NCBI GenBank assembly: GCA_029204225.1
Contig: CM055097.1
Coordinates: 4,250,620-4,314,619, forward strand
Origin: Diphasiastrum complanatum
Lineage: Eukaryota; Streptophyta; Lycopodiopsida; Lycopodiales; Lycopodiaceae
Direction: 5' to 3'
Length of the DNA stretch: 64,000 nt
A program made the position numbers and the translations under genes. The notes below the pieces were generated by a model. It was given only the letters and a program-made list of their open reading frames with translations, was not told the DNA's origin and made no database searches. Below, piece by piece: positions 35,801 to 46,799 of this stretch (positions are counted from its first letter, which is position 1; every line of letters starts with the position of its first letter).

Positions 35801-36765
35801 GATGAAAAATACTCTTTATGATATGTCATATGAGAAGTGGCTCCACTATCAATCCACCAAGGATCAATGTCTCCATGATTAGCCAACAAGCAAGATGACA
35901 TAACAAAAGCATCATTTGAAAGAAGCTCATCCCCACCCTCATCAATAGTTAGATTGGTTTGCTTTTCCCCTTGATCCCTCTTTTTCTTAAAACAATCACT
36001 AGCAAAATGCCCTTTGACTCCACAATAGAAACATTTTAGCTTAGATCTATCCTTCTTTTTGCCAAAAGTAGAGTGCTCACCTTGGTCTTGCCCTTTAGAC
36101 CAATTGCTTTTACCTTTGCCCTTGAACTTGCCTTTAGAGAACATTGCCTCCTCTTCTCCTCCTTGAGATGTAGAAGATGCTCCCACTCTTGCTTGCAACC
36201 TGAATTCTTCAGCCAACAAGACCTCTTGCAAGTCTCCAACACTTGGTAAACATTTTTGGATAGCATAACTTTGAACAAGATTAGCATGATCATCCAACAA
36301 GCCATTGAGAATCACTTGAACAAGCTCCTCATTATTTATGCCATCATTAATGCATGCTAACTCATCATTCAATGCTTTAACTCTCAAAACAAAAGCATGT
36401 CCATTCTCACTCTTCTTTTGCATACAAGAAAAGATTTGCCTTCTTAAAGTCAACACTCTAGAAGTAGACTTGGATTCATAAACCTTCTTCAAGGCTTCCC
36501 AAGCTTCACTAGATGATGTGCACTTACCAACCTCTTTGATAAGCTCATTTGTCACATTCATCTTGATCATGTGAAGGGCTTTCTTTGCCCTCTTGTCATA
36601 CCTCAATTGTTCTTGAGGTGCCAAAGGTCTCTCCTCCACACCTACAACAATATCCATCAACTCATTCATCTCAAGCAAAGACTCCATCCTTACTTTCCAA
36701 GTAGAATAGTTGAGGGAGGTAAGCCTATCATTGCTTTCCAACATGTAGCCTCCATTTGTAGCCAT
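32815..36765 (-). CDS. Intact copia Gag-Pol polyprotein, 1316 aa
   Basis: Single ATG-to-stop frame. Gag: residues ~1-240 (MATNGGYMLESNDRL start). CCHC zinc knuckle CFYCGVKGHFASDC at ~245. Protease WWIDSGATSHMT at ~305. Integrase: HKRMGHLNYKAL...CEECALSK zinc module at ~440-475, first Asp in LLHSDIHG at ~500, SDNGGEYIS at ~565, TPQQNGVAERKN with the catalytic Glu at ~593. RT: GCKWIFKVK at ~835 and LIYVDDIILSGG at ~990. RNase H: FGFSDSDFAGD at ~1145, SLSSSEAEYKAL at ~1190, CDNLSAQSLAS and HARSKHIEV at ~1235-1255. All catalytic residues are present and the length is usual for plant copia. The product is cut by its own protease; particles form in the cytoplasm and integration is nuclear. The stop overlaps the LTR by five bases. 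Confidence 0.98.
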   Translation of the reverse strand: MATNGGYMLESNDRLTSLNYSTWKVRMESLLEMNELMDIVVGVEERPLAPQEQLRYDKRAKKALHMIKMNVTNELIKEVGKCTSSSEAWEALKKVYESKSTSRVLTLRRQIFSCMQKKSENGHAFVLRVKALNDELACINDGINNEELVQVILNGLLDDHANLVQSYAIQKCLPSVGDLQEVLLAEEFRLQARVGASSTSQGGEEEAMFSKGKFKGKGKSNWSKGQDQGEHSTFGKKKDRSKLKCFYCGVKGHFASDCFKKKRDQGEKQTNLTIDEGGDELLSNDAFVMSSCLLANHGDIDPWWIDSGATSHMTYHKEYFSSLMAFDGDRKVIYTANDGECAIKGIGTIPISLSTNRNIELKDVLLIPSITKNLLSVSQMLDKGFKVEFDGDACLIKKGCSIIAKGKRQGKLFKLDACVVANQVGCMANEQMSIQEVWHKRMGHLNYKALEVIAKKEVVRGLPKSLTCLNHVCEECALSKSHRLPYTRSISRSKMPFSLLHSDIHGVTTISNGGAKMYVTFIDDFSRFCWVYLLKSKDEVFDVFVKFKVAIETQFTTKIKCLRSDNGGEYISNKFKAFCDEHGIKREYTCPRTPQQNGVAERKNRTLCESAKAMRLNANLPKPFWSDALLCANFLCNRWPSVVLEGKTPFEALFGTKPNVKFLRTFGCICYFNITLDDRTKEDPSSRKGIFVGYSEVSKAYRIYVPSIKKVFTSRDVIFDESNIPKVVSSDDGVVATNVLDDNGVDDTLDVDVEEASSSQIPRRTPRHKVKPSRLTYDGKGKQVVDGSNYAFLTSFDVPSCVDEARQKEEWIQAMDLEFEALMKNNTWRLVELPKGKSAIGCKWIFKVKTNQDGSINKLKARLVAKGYAQEHGIDYEETFAPVAKMVSIRVIISLATLYGWDLWQLDISNAFLNGDLEEEVYMEQPESYVSHSKPNHVCFLQKSLYGLKQAPRSWYARLNSFLLSQNFTMSEYDHSLYFRISANDVTILLIYVDDIILSGGNKEDIEDIKKALKKEFEVHDLGLLSYILGIEVIRTSQITFISQEKYAISILNRFHMVDANPIDTPMESHVKLTIRGNERSFEDITLYRKLIGSLIYLTITRPDLSYCVGRLSQFMQDPSIEHWKLGKRILRYISGTKDFGIVYRGSSPNLFGFSDSDFAGDLMDRKSINAHAIFIGDGAISWMSKKQATISLSSSEAEYKALTSCTKEMVWIKRMIMELHLLDFSESPIIFCDNLSAQSLASNPVFHARSKHIEVAYHFVREQVLAKEIKLEHVPSKECVADIFTKALGKDLFFKHRTSLGVLSKSMLKLVEEGV
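32820..32829 (-). other. Polypurine tract
   Basis: GAAGAGGGAG on the minus strand, directly before the 3' LTR start. It primes plus-strand DNA synthesis. Confidence 0.9.
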
Positions 36766-37362
36766 GTTGCAATGATTGATCTCTGATCTTTGACCTGTTC
36801 CAATGCACTAAGCACTCTCTTGAATCAACAAATGAAACACAAGAAGAAATCACAAAGATTTGGAACCTAAAACCTTACTTTTTCTCTCTTTTCCTCACTT
36901 TTTCCTTAATTTTAGCCACTAGTTTTATGATTTCTTGATCAAACCAAGACCAAACCTCAATATACTTGCTTTTCCCTCACTCCTAAGATTGAAATACACT
37001 CTTGAATCATTCAGCAAACTGAAAATCAGAGGGTTACATCAATTTTGAAGTTTTTGACATGAAGAAGCAAGAAATTGAATCAAAAAACTATATGCTAGAA
37101 TGGAAAACTAATAGGATCTTGTTGGATCTTGCATCTCCCTCTTTCCAAAACAATTTTTGTCTCCTTATTCTGATAAGTACAGAGGGAATTCGCCCTACTT
37201 CAATTGAAATGCATACAAATGATGTTTTGATCACAAAGATCCAATTTCTACACATAAATCAACAAGATTTTTAGCTAGAAACTTGATTGGAATGCTACAA
37301 AAGCAAACTCGCCCACAAATCTCTTCTAAATCTGGCAAAACCTGCACATTTGGCCGCCTAAT

Positions 37363-37374
37363 GCTCTGATACCA
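37363..37374 (-). other. Primer-binding site (initiator tRNA-Met)
   Basis: TGGTATCAGAGC on the minus strand directly abuts the 5' LTR end. The leader from here to the ATG at 36765 is about 600 bases, contains several short ATGs and no other gene. Confidence 0.93.
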
Positions 37375-38027
37375 TGTGAAAAACTCAGATCCAAAAGATG
37401 CTAAAGTTTCATAAAGATCTTGGCCATGGAAGTTATGCACATCTAGATTGAAAAAATGATAGAAATTGTGATGTTAAGCATACTAAACATCAACTAAACA
37501 TCAAAATCTGATCATAAGCTTCCACAAACAGAAACTTGCTGTCCCTGTCCGTACTTCAGAGCCTACAACCTGCATTTCACACGTGTGAAGCCATAGCAAC
37601 AAAGAAATCACAATTCTAGTGGCTAGAATGCAAGATATGAACAAAAAAGTGAGAGAGAAGAAGATGGACCTTCAAAGAGCATAACATTCATTCAATAGAA
37701 TGAAAATGAGATGTGTACATACTCGTGGAGATGGCTATTTATAGCAGCCATAGTGCCTCTTGGCCACTTGTCTTATGATAGGCTAAAATTGGGGTCCAAT
37801 AGGATTCACCCATATACCTAGAAATTTGGTCAAATAGGAATGCACCAAATTATGAGCCAATAGAAGAGCTCCACACTCGACCTCCTCTAATTAATGTGAC
37901 CTCAAAAGTAGTGTACACATACTTTGGGCCTCTACATACATGTATGAACCTATCTCTAACTTTTATTTGGCCATAGGCCTACAAAATCTCAAGTTAGGAA
38001 AATACTACTAGTTGACAATTTTTCACA
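37375..38027 (-). repeat. 5' LTR of the intact copia element
   Basis: Same sequence as the 3' LTR as far as I can read. The TATA box CTATAAATA at 37736-37744 would start the genomic transcript leftward. Confidence 0.95.
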
Positions 38028-38356
38028 GAAGGACCCTTACTACAACCTTTTTGCGTCGCTGGCGCCTAAGGGTCCCTGTCATCGACATGGGGCTTGCCGC
38101 TATGCCAATTGGTCAGTTTGGCGACCACTATGCCTTGGGTTTCATGTGTGGCTTGTCTTTGCCTTTGGTTACCTTTTGGGGACGGATTCTGAGTTGGCTT
38201 TCGGGTTGGTTGGGATTCCAGTTTTCTTAAGTCTGAATGGTTAAGCTTGTTACGATTCTGAGTTGGCTTTTACGTAAGTGCATGATGGATGAATGTTAGA
38301 CTTAAGCGCGTGTTGGGGAAACCGCTCAAGTCCCAGCGCCCTTTGAGGCGCCGGCG

Positions 38357-38662
38357 CAACAGGTGGGCGGATACAATTGGTGCATTTTAGTGTTTCCAAA
38401 GAGGAACAATGTGGACAGTTTATCATTGTATCTGGATGTGGCCGACTTTGCTTCACTTTCGTATGGCTGGAGCAAATATGCTCACTTCAATCTCACACTG
38501 ATCAATCAATTTGATACAAAGTTGTCAATCAGAAAAGATACACAACACCAATTCAATGCGAGAGAGAGTGACTGGGGCTTCACATCATTTATGCCATTGC
38601 AAGATCTCTACGATCCAACGCAAACAGGAGGCAAGATCATTCGCTTCGGTTATCGTTGCTAA
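38357..38662 (+). pseudogene. Captured MATH-domain fragment of a UBP12/UBP13-like ubiquitin hydrolase
   Basis: An open frame of about 95 codons reads GGYNWCILVFPKRNNVDSLS, LYLDVADF, YGWSKYAHF, NQFDTKLSIRKDTQHQFN and ARESDWGFTSFMPL, ending at a stop at 38660-38662. This is the N-terminal MATH domain of plant UBP12/13-type deubiquitinases (RKDTQHQFNARESDWGF is characteristic). The USP catalytic domain is absent. There is no start codon context of its own and no visible intron. It is probably a gene piece carried or copied by a transposon; the flanks are LTR-like DNA and CT-rich repeats. Confidence 0.85.
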
Positions 38663-38744
38663 TTGTTGATCACAAGCTTGTTGTAGGCAATGACAACTCT
38701 CTCAACAAATTTACCTATTGTCGAATCTGAAGCCTGACACTCCT

Positions 38745-39875
<1,131 letters not shown>

Positions 39876-40329
39876 TTCATTTTACTAATTTTTTTTTTTA
39901 ACTTCCGTAACTTCCTTGTTTGAGCTCGAATTTCACTGGAGTAAAAACAAAAAGTTATCTAAACGACGAGCCTGACACAAAGAAGTTATTAAAATTTTGT
40001 AATTATTACTTTCCATTTATTTGTTTTAACAACCTCTTTCTTGAGTCAGTCTTTTCGTGTTTTTATTAGTAATTTTCAAATCTTCATATTTTTTTCGTTT
40101 GAGTTCGGAATTCAACGCTGTAAAAAGCAAAATTGCTCGTAGTGAAAAATTGAACACAACTGTTACTTCATTTTAATATGCTACACTTTCCATTCACAAC
40201 CACTTTATTCTTCGAGGACTCAAAATTTTTAAGTGGGTGGAGAAGAGCAATTTTACCAATTTGTAAAATACCATTCTGAATAAATTTCAGATGGTGAATT
40301 CATAGTCCACAAGTCTTCACTAGTCATTA

Positions 40330-41390
40330 ATGATGGATTACCGTTATAGTCAAAACATTCATCTTCCATCTATTGATGAAATACAATCTGAAATCGTATG
40401 TTACAGCCTTGCATTTGACGGACAACCAAGTTCAATCAGCATTGATGATTGGTTGACTAAATTGGAAGCTTATTTCTGTCATCGCCATTATTCTGAAGAG
40501 CATAAATTTATTTTGCTTCATTTTTTCAAGGACAAGTTCGAGCATGGTGGGATACTCAAGCACATTTGAGCACAATGCTTTGGAGTCAATTCAAAATTGC
40601 TTTCATTGATAGTATTACCAGGATTTATAAGAAATGATTCGAATCTCTCAAACAAACTGGTTCTGTACAACAATTTAATCAGCGATTCTTGGCATTGGCT
40701 CAGAAGACAAAATTTGAGTATAGAAAATGTTTGAACTACTATGTGTGTTTCCTTCAAATGCCTATAAAGATTGTGCTTCAATTAACTCTTTCCAAATCCA
40801 TTTATGCCGCTAGTTTTATGGAGTCGCGCAATATGATGGATCACGCAATTGCTCTGGAGCACTTATCTACAAACCATATCAATGAATGGTGGAAAGTCAC
40901 CGCTCAAAGAAAACCTTATTATTACAACCAACGACTGTCTGAATACATTAGTCCTACCTTTGATGGAAGCATCCACTCCATTAATGTAGACAATTGGCTA
41001 GAAGATTTGGATTATAACTTCTACTATAGTGGAGGTATTGGTGATAGTGATATAGTTTTCTTTGCTACATCGAGTTTCCAAGGACATGTTTAGTCATGGT
41101 GGAACATCATTCATGAATTTCTTTCTGAGAACTGGTTAACTTTCAAAAGAGTATGTAGACAGATCTTCAATCGATCTGACTTCATCCAATGGTGTTCTTT
41201 GGACCGGACAACTATAGTTGCTGAGTACAATAGAGAATTCCAACAAATGGCCCCAATATTCGATTATGGAGAAGTATATCTTGTACAATGTTATATATAT
41301 GGCTTACAACCTCAATATCGGAGCATTGTAGAAAAATATCTACAAACTACTTCTCTCCTTGGGTTCCGATTAAGGGAAAGTATGGAATAG
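40330..41390 (+). pseudogene. LTR-element Gag with two tandem capsid domains
   Basis: First domain (40405-40870): FDGQPSSISIDDWLTKLEAYF, then after a frame slip a WWDTQAHLSTMLWSQFKIAF-like stretch, and LKQTGSVQQFNQRFLALAQ. Second domain (40950-41360): FDGSIHSINVDNWLEDLDYNF, SWWNIIHEF, WLTFKRVCRQIF, DRTTIVAEYNREFQQMAP, YIYGLQPQYRS. Both show the W...F, WW...F, and GSV/VAEY...F signature of Ty3/gypsy-type Gag capsid. Gag coats the RNA in virus-like particles; a duplicated capsid is unusual. Stops and frame changes at about 40567, 40637, 41091 and 41388 disable it. No protease, RT or integrase follows. Confidence 0.72.
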
Positions 41391-43238
41391 GTTATAAAGT
41401 ACGAGCAACAAGAACAAAGGCTTAAGTTGGAAGCTGAAAGGAAACAGTCCAGATGGTTTGAGGAAATGAAAATGCGGATCCAAAAAGTGAGTGTATACAC
41501 AAAAGCATCACTGGATCGCCAAACAAAATAGATACAAGAAAGTGAAGAAATTGAAAATGAAGATAAGCAAAGTGACAATGATGAAGCGGATGAGTGAAGC
41601 GATGACAATGAGTCTGATGAGCAAAGTGATAACAATGAGTCTGATGAGAAAAGTGATAACAATGAGTCAGATGAGCAAAGTGATGATGAAAGTCAAGTCC
41701 CAGATCCAGATACAGTTGCAGGCAACAAAAGTCCAATTCAGAATTCGGATCAAGTTGCAACAACAGATGGTGAAAATCAGGATTCAGATGAAAGTCAAGA
41801 TTCAGATCAGGATGTGAAGGTAATTGAACATCCTTTCGAGTTTCACTTCGACCATCAGAGTTCGGAACTTGACCTACATCAATGTCTTAATCTGGTCAAT
41901 GAACAAGCAATTATGGATTATCAGATTGGGAATATTGCTATGCTCGAAGGAAGTCGATCAAGGCATTCACCAAACTCTTAGATTGAGGACTATATAACAC
42001 TGACATTCTATGGCTTGGAATTGAGTGGTTATTATCAAGATCCGATCTACGAACCATGCCAAATTGATATGGGAGATTTTGAGAATAATTTTTTTTTTTG
42101 ACAATGATCTAAGGGGAGTATGAGGTATTCAACATGGATACTGGTAGAAATGAAGAGATTTCATTAATCCATGGAAATTCTACTTGTATCAATACTTTGG
42201 ATTATTGTTCAACGTCTCATGGATCCATTAGTCAAGAGCTTCAAGTGGATTTTGCCGAAGAACCTTACTCCTATGGATTCTCTAGAATTCAAAAGCCAAT
42301 ATGTAATTCACATGCATATTTGGAATGTATGGATGTGAATAATGATTGGGATCTCTAGGTCAACCAACACTCTATAGGAAGCTGATTTTAAAATATGCCA
42401 TCAATCTATATTAGTTTCTTTGGAGAGGTCTACATTGCTCAGTGGACTATAATGTAATCAATCTTCAATTGAGTAATGTCAACAATGATTGTTCATCAAT
42501 GGTTATTTGGAACAATCAAGACATCAAATCCCTGGTTCAACTTTGGATTGGGATTGATGCTTTAACAATTTATACGAGCAACTGAAAATTGTATATTTCG
42601 AAACGAGAGTCCAATTTTGAGGTCAATCAGGTCAAATCTTCACAACTACCTATGAATGAGGTATTGATCAATTTGAAAAAATATATTTCGTTCAACGGTA
42701 CACCCAGAATTACGTTTCACCATACGACCGAATTTCAATATTCATGTCGACTACTTCATATAGAGCATTTATATTTGAACAACAATTCATGACTACCATT
42801 GCTCATGGAAGAATTATAATGTTTTTCATCAAGTTGGTTAAACAACATGGATTGCCAACTACAGTAGAAGAGCCAAATGCAACACAAAACCAAGAATCCA
42901 AGGGAATTGGATAAGCATCCAATTTGTTATGATGTCGAGGAAGCAGACAAAAGAGGATATTGCGGTGATGCACTCTATCCATTCCATACAGATTAGTTGC
43001 CAACAAGCAATATGGTGCTTCATCAAACTCTTCTTCGACCATCAATTTTCCTCCATGGGAACAAGGATTACAGTCTGAAGCCAACAAAATGGATTCAATT
43101 CAATAGTTTGGATTTGTAATGAGACAATAATTTTGTGGACGACACATCCTCATCAATCCTGACTACTTAACCAAGGCGATCCAGCTGATCAGACAAGCGT
43201 CTTCATTTTTGAGGACAAAAATGTTTAAGTAGGGGGAG
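41391..43238 (+). pseudogene. Acidic-repeat region and tail of the same LTR element
   Basis: One frame continues from Gag into a Glu/Lys-rich helix (QEQRLKLEAERKQSRWF), then a tandem acidic repeat of SDNNESDEQ-type units (about 41575-41690), then a Ser/Asp/Gln-rich part and LDLHQCLNLVNEQAIMDYQI to a stop at about 41980. Further short frames (42134-42358 and others) are broken. None matches RT or integrase, so the element looks non-autonomous or heavily rearranged. It ends with AAGTAGGGGGAG (43227-43238), a purine tract directly before the LTR. Confidence 0.55.
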
Positions 43239-43774
43239 TGTCATGTACTACTAGTACATTAGTGCTTATCAATGCATCAGAATGTCCATTGTAAGCTTTG
43301 TAGGCCCAAAAGGAACTATTAGCCTTAAGAACAAGGCGGTTCCCTCTTTAGGCCCTCCAAAGTAATTAATAAGGATAATAGGCCAACAAGGGCCCAATGT
43401 AGTTTGAATAATACTTAACAAGGACTAACTATCCCTCAAGATAGTTAAGTTAAGTTAAGTAAGAGCATTGTCTATAACTAGGCAAGAGACATCATCTTGT
43501 GAATCTTTTGGCTCATTTGCATGTGAGAGCTTCTAGCTTCCTTGTGAATGTGAGCCATAGGGATCTCCATTGCTAGGTCTCATGTGCCCTATCCACATGA
43601 ATCAATGCTCCATTTCCATTGATTGTCCTCTTTCTTTTATTGATAATGTGATTCCCTTGAGATCTCCATGTTTCTAGCTTTCTATTGATATGCTATCATG
43701 ATTGTCTTGTACTTTTCTTGCTTCTAGATTTACTTCATTATTATTGCTATTTGCCTTGGATTTGGCACATGACA
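43239..43774 (+). repeat. 3' LTR of the double-Gag element
   Basis: Starts TGTCATGT and ends ACATGACA, an 8-bp perfect inverted end pair, 536 bp long, directly after the purine tract. No matching 5' LTR is visible upstream of 40330, so the left end of the element is missing or beyond recognition. Confidence 0.82.
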
Positions 43775-43850
43775 TAAGGATCAAATCGAACTATCAAAAT
43801 TGAGATAATTTCTTAGACCAATTGTTTAACTTAGTACAATGTTTGGATAG

Positions 43851-44700
43851 GTCTCATAGACAACCATGAAGAGTGTGAATAGTTAGGCGTATGTGACAGC
43901 TGTGCAGAATTCAACATATATTCTATGTTAATCAATGAAATGATAATATCAGATACAAAGAGACAACAAACTCAGAGAGCATTCGACAATGACTAATTCA
44001 TGTGAACAAAATAGAGAATATATAAAGTAAGCAATTGTAATACAATGTTCAGATCACTAATAAGAATCCTATGCTCGATAAATGATTCACAATAGTTGTG
44101 CGCTAAGCACTGTGATCTTACTAACATTAGACAGTTGATCGCAACAAACAATAGATTAAAGAATCTCTCTAAATTCTTGAATAACTCTCACTCTCTTGAT
44201 ATATCTGATTCTAAGAACTCAGATAGTCTGATACAATTGAAGTCTCATTTCAATTCTATTATATGATTACCTATTTTGATGATGATCAATTTCGATGTGT
44301 TCGTCTTATTTTGTTCTATTGTATGCAGACAAAGTGATAGAGTTTATTGTTTAACTTTTCGGATTCGACAGAGAAAGAGCTCCATTTGGAGTGGTACCAT
44401 TTGATAGTTGATAATTCGACAATGTTGATACTTCTATAGAGCTGATAGTGTTGATTTGATGTCGTGGTTGGTTAATAGCTTGACACTTCGAACTCGAATG
44501 TGGAGTGTTAGAGTCAATTTGTTGCTCTGCTTCAAATATCCATGTATTTCTACAAAATCTTTCAAATATGCATGTAAAACTCTAGACTGCCTCGAATAAC
44601 AGTTCATTTCTACAGATTGTTGTAGAGAGTGAGTATTCACAGTGTACAAAAGTAATCAAAAGATAGAATCAGGTGAGTAGGAGTAAGATTAAACTCCAAT
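43851..44700 (-). repeat. Copia-type LTR (solo or fragment), related to 62146-63039
   Basis: It shares both edges with 62146-63039: CATAGACAACCAT...TTAGGCGT on the left and AGTAAGATTAA.TCCAA on the right. The interior is strongly diverged. On the minus strand it would begin TTGGAGTTTAATCTTACTCC. No coding sequence of its own is attached. Confidence 0.55.
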
Positions 44701-44884
44701 AAGCTTGAACAACTATGCTATATTTGTAAATAACAAAATTGTAATAATAGTTGTAAGGGTTTAGTCAATAACACTCCACATCAAAGGACCACTATAGATA
44801 GCTGGCCAAATTTGGAGGCTATTCTACTTTTATCTAATTTGAACTCTATGTGTTCTTGAAGCTTTTCTTTGATATCAAGCAAGC

Positions 44885-45915
44885 CAGCATGGAGCTATCA
44901 CAAGGGTAAGCATCACAAATGCAACGAACTCGACAACCAATGATGCATGCATGAAGGGGAATATGTCCCATACTCCCTTCATCAAGGACTTCTTCAGAAT
45001 GACGAAGGTTTCGGAACTGATATATTCGGACATCTGGGGACCTTTTGACGTGATCTTAGTAGGTGTCTCGAAATACTACATTACCTTCATTGATGACTAC
45101 AACAAGTTCGCAGAAGTCTACTTCATTCACAACAAATCGGAAGCACTCGACAAGTTCACAGAATACCTGAACTGGGCAGAAACATGCACATGAAACAAAG
45201 TGAAGTAGATCAGAACTGATCATGGTGGAGAGTACATCTCGAACCACTTGGCCAACTTCTGCAACGATCGAAGAATCCTTCATAGAAGGATTGCATCATA
45301 TACACCACAACACAATGGTGTTGCTGAAAGAAAGAACATGACACTCATGGAAGTCGCAAGGTGCATGATGACCTACTCGAAAGCACAAAGAGTGCCATGG
45401 GCTGAAGCAGTAGCTACAACCACCTACATCCAGAACAAGATGGACAAATCTAGTGTTTCTCACATGACACCCACGAACTAAGGGCATAAAGCCCAATCTA
45501 ACCCACGTTCGGATCTTTGGCTTTGCAGCATATGCACATGTTCCAAACAAGCTTCGAAAGAAGCTCGATGACAAAGTCGAACAAGGATACCTCATCGGAT
45601 ATGACAATTATTCGTCATAATACAAGATCTACATGCCAAAGACGAATCAAGTGAAAACAGTCAGAGACGCCAAGTTCGATGAGACCAGAACAATGACCGA
45701 TGATGATTTAGCCAGTTACAAAGTCTTAGGAAAGCAGTACTATGACTTGCCAACCATGACAGAGGGAGCAAAACCCGAACACTCAGACAAAGATGTTCGG
45801 ATCCCGCATCAGTTGTGCCACGAATCAAATGAAAAAAGGACAAGAAGCATGCCTGCAGCTAGAACGCTTGTAAACCAAAATGGTTCTAGACCTAGACGAA
45901 GAGACAAAGCCCTAT
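44885..45915 (+). pseudogene. Ty1/copia integrase pseudogene
   Basis: Pieces in order: HACMKGNMSHTPF (end of the zinc module), LIYSDIWGPF with the first Asp (45010-45040), YYITFIDDYNKFAEVYF, IRTDHGGEYIS with the second Asp (about 45212-45245), YTPQHNGVAERKNMTLMEVA with the catalytic Glu (45298-45355), then FGFAAYAHVPNKLRKKLDDK and a GYLIGYDNYSS-like C-terminal domain (45520-45615). Stops after ETCT, after MTPTN and elsewhere. RT is not present. Confidence 0.88.
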
Positions 45916-46009
45916 GACTTGCAAACAAATTATATATGAATTCTAGAATCTAACAGTGTTCAAGCAAATGTGCAAAATCATCGATGTTAACACCATTACT
46001 TAGAAGATC

Positions 46010-46622
46010 ATGAGGTGAAATATGAAGCTAAGTTGAGTGTTGCCACGTCCACTACCCTCTTGATAAGGGAGGGGCAGAGGTGAAATAGTTGTTAGTGACA
46101 AATTAGAGACATTGTTTGCTGCAATGGTGATAACATCATTGCTTGGTTTCAAGTCCTCCACCAAGGATCCAAGACTAGTCAATTAAATAAGAAAAATAAA
46201 AGAAAATCAGATGGTGGATAAACAAACCCAGGCAAACCTAGATCAATTGGATCTAGCCCGCAAGCTATGGATCAATCAAACTCAATAGGAGAGAGGAATC
46301 ACACCAGCAGCATGTAGCTATAATCACCAAAATCAAGCATACACCCTATGGGTAAACTTATACCCTCCAAGTGAATTGTGACACCTCACTGGACACATTA
46401 GCAGCCTAATTGGGCCAGCTCATCTACTTCTTCTATGAGTCAATGTTATATTTATACAAATCCACCATCTTGAGTTTTAGGCCTCCAACCATTAATTATG
46501 ACTTTAATTCTATGAGGGCCTCAACATCCCCTCATAATCATAATTAATTCACAGGTCAAGGTAGGCCTATTGACCTCCTTACGGGATAATAATCTGATAC
46601 CTGTCCAAATGTGGGCATATCA
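46010..46622 (-). repeat. 3' LTR of a minus-strand gypsy element
   Basis: Right edge: minus strand starts TGATATGCCCACATTTGGAC directly after a purine tract (AAGGGGGGAAGAA, 46623-46636). Left edge is approximate. The first ~75 bases recur at 58092-58165, which may be the partner LTR on the far side of the inserted copia element. Confidence 0.6.
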
Positions 46623-46799
46623 TTCTTCCCCCCTTAGTCAAGTTTTGTCCTTAGACCTTAAAGTTAGGAAAGTTTTTTTTCGGGCTACCTTCCTACTTCT
46701 AGGAGTCCATTGTCTATATGACTTCTACATCAAACTAGATACTCGGTAACTATATGATTTTGTAATCGTTTAGTTCTTTTATCCAAGACCTTTTCAAGT

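Larger units (their letters stand above)
32167..38027 (-). mobile_element. Complete, young Ty1/copia retrotransposon
   Basis: 5861 bp with two 653-bp LTRs (32167-32819 and 37375-38027) that I read as identical. Both are bounded by TGTGAAAA...TTTTCACA, with a 5-bp target duplication GAAGG at 32162-32166 and 38028-38032. It has a primer site, a polypurine tract and an unbroken 1316-residue polyprotein. All parts needed for autonomous copying are visible. Identical LTRs imply a very recent insertion, so the family may still be active in this genome. Confidence 0.97.
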
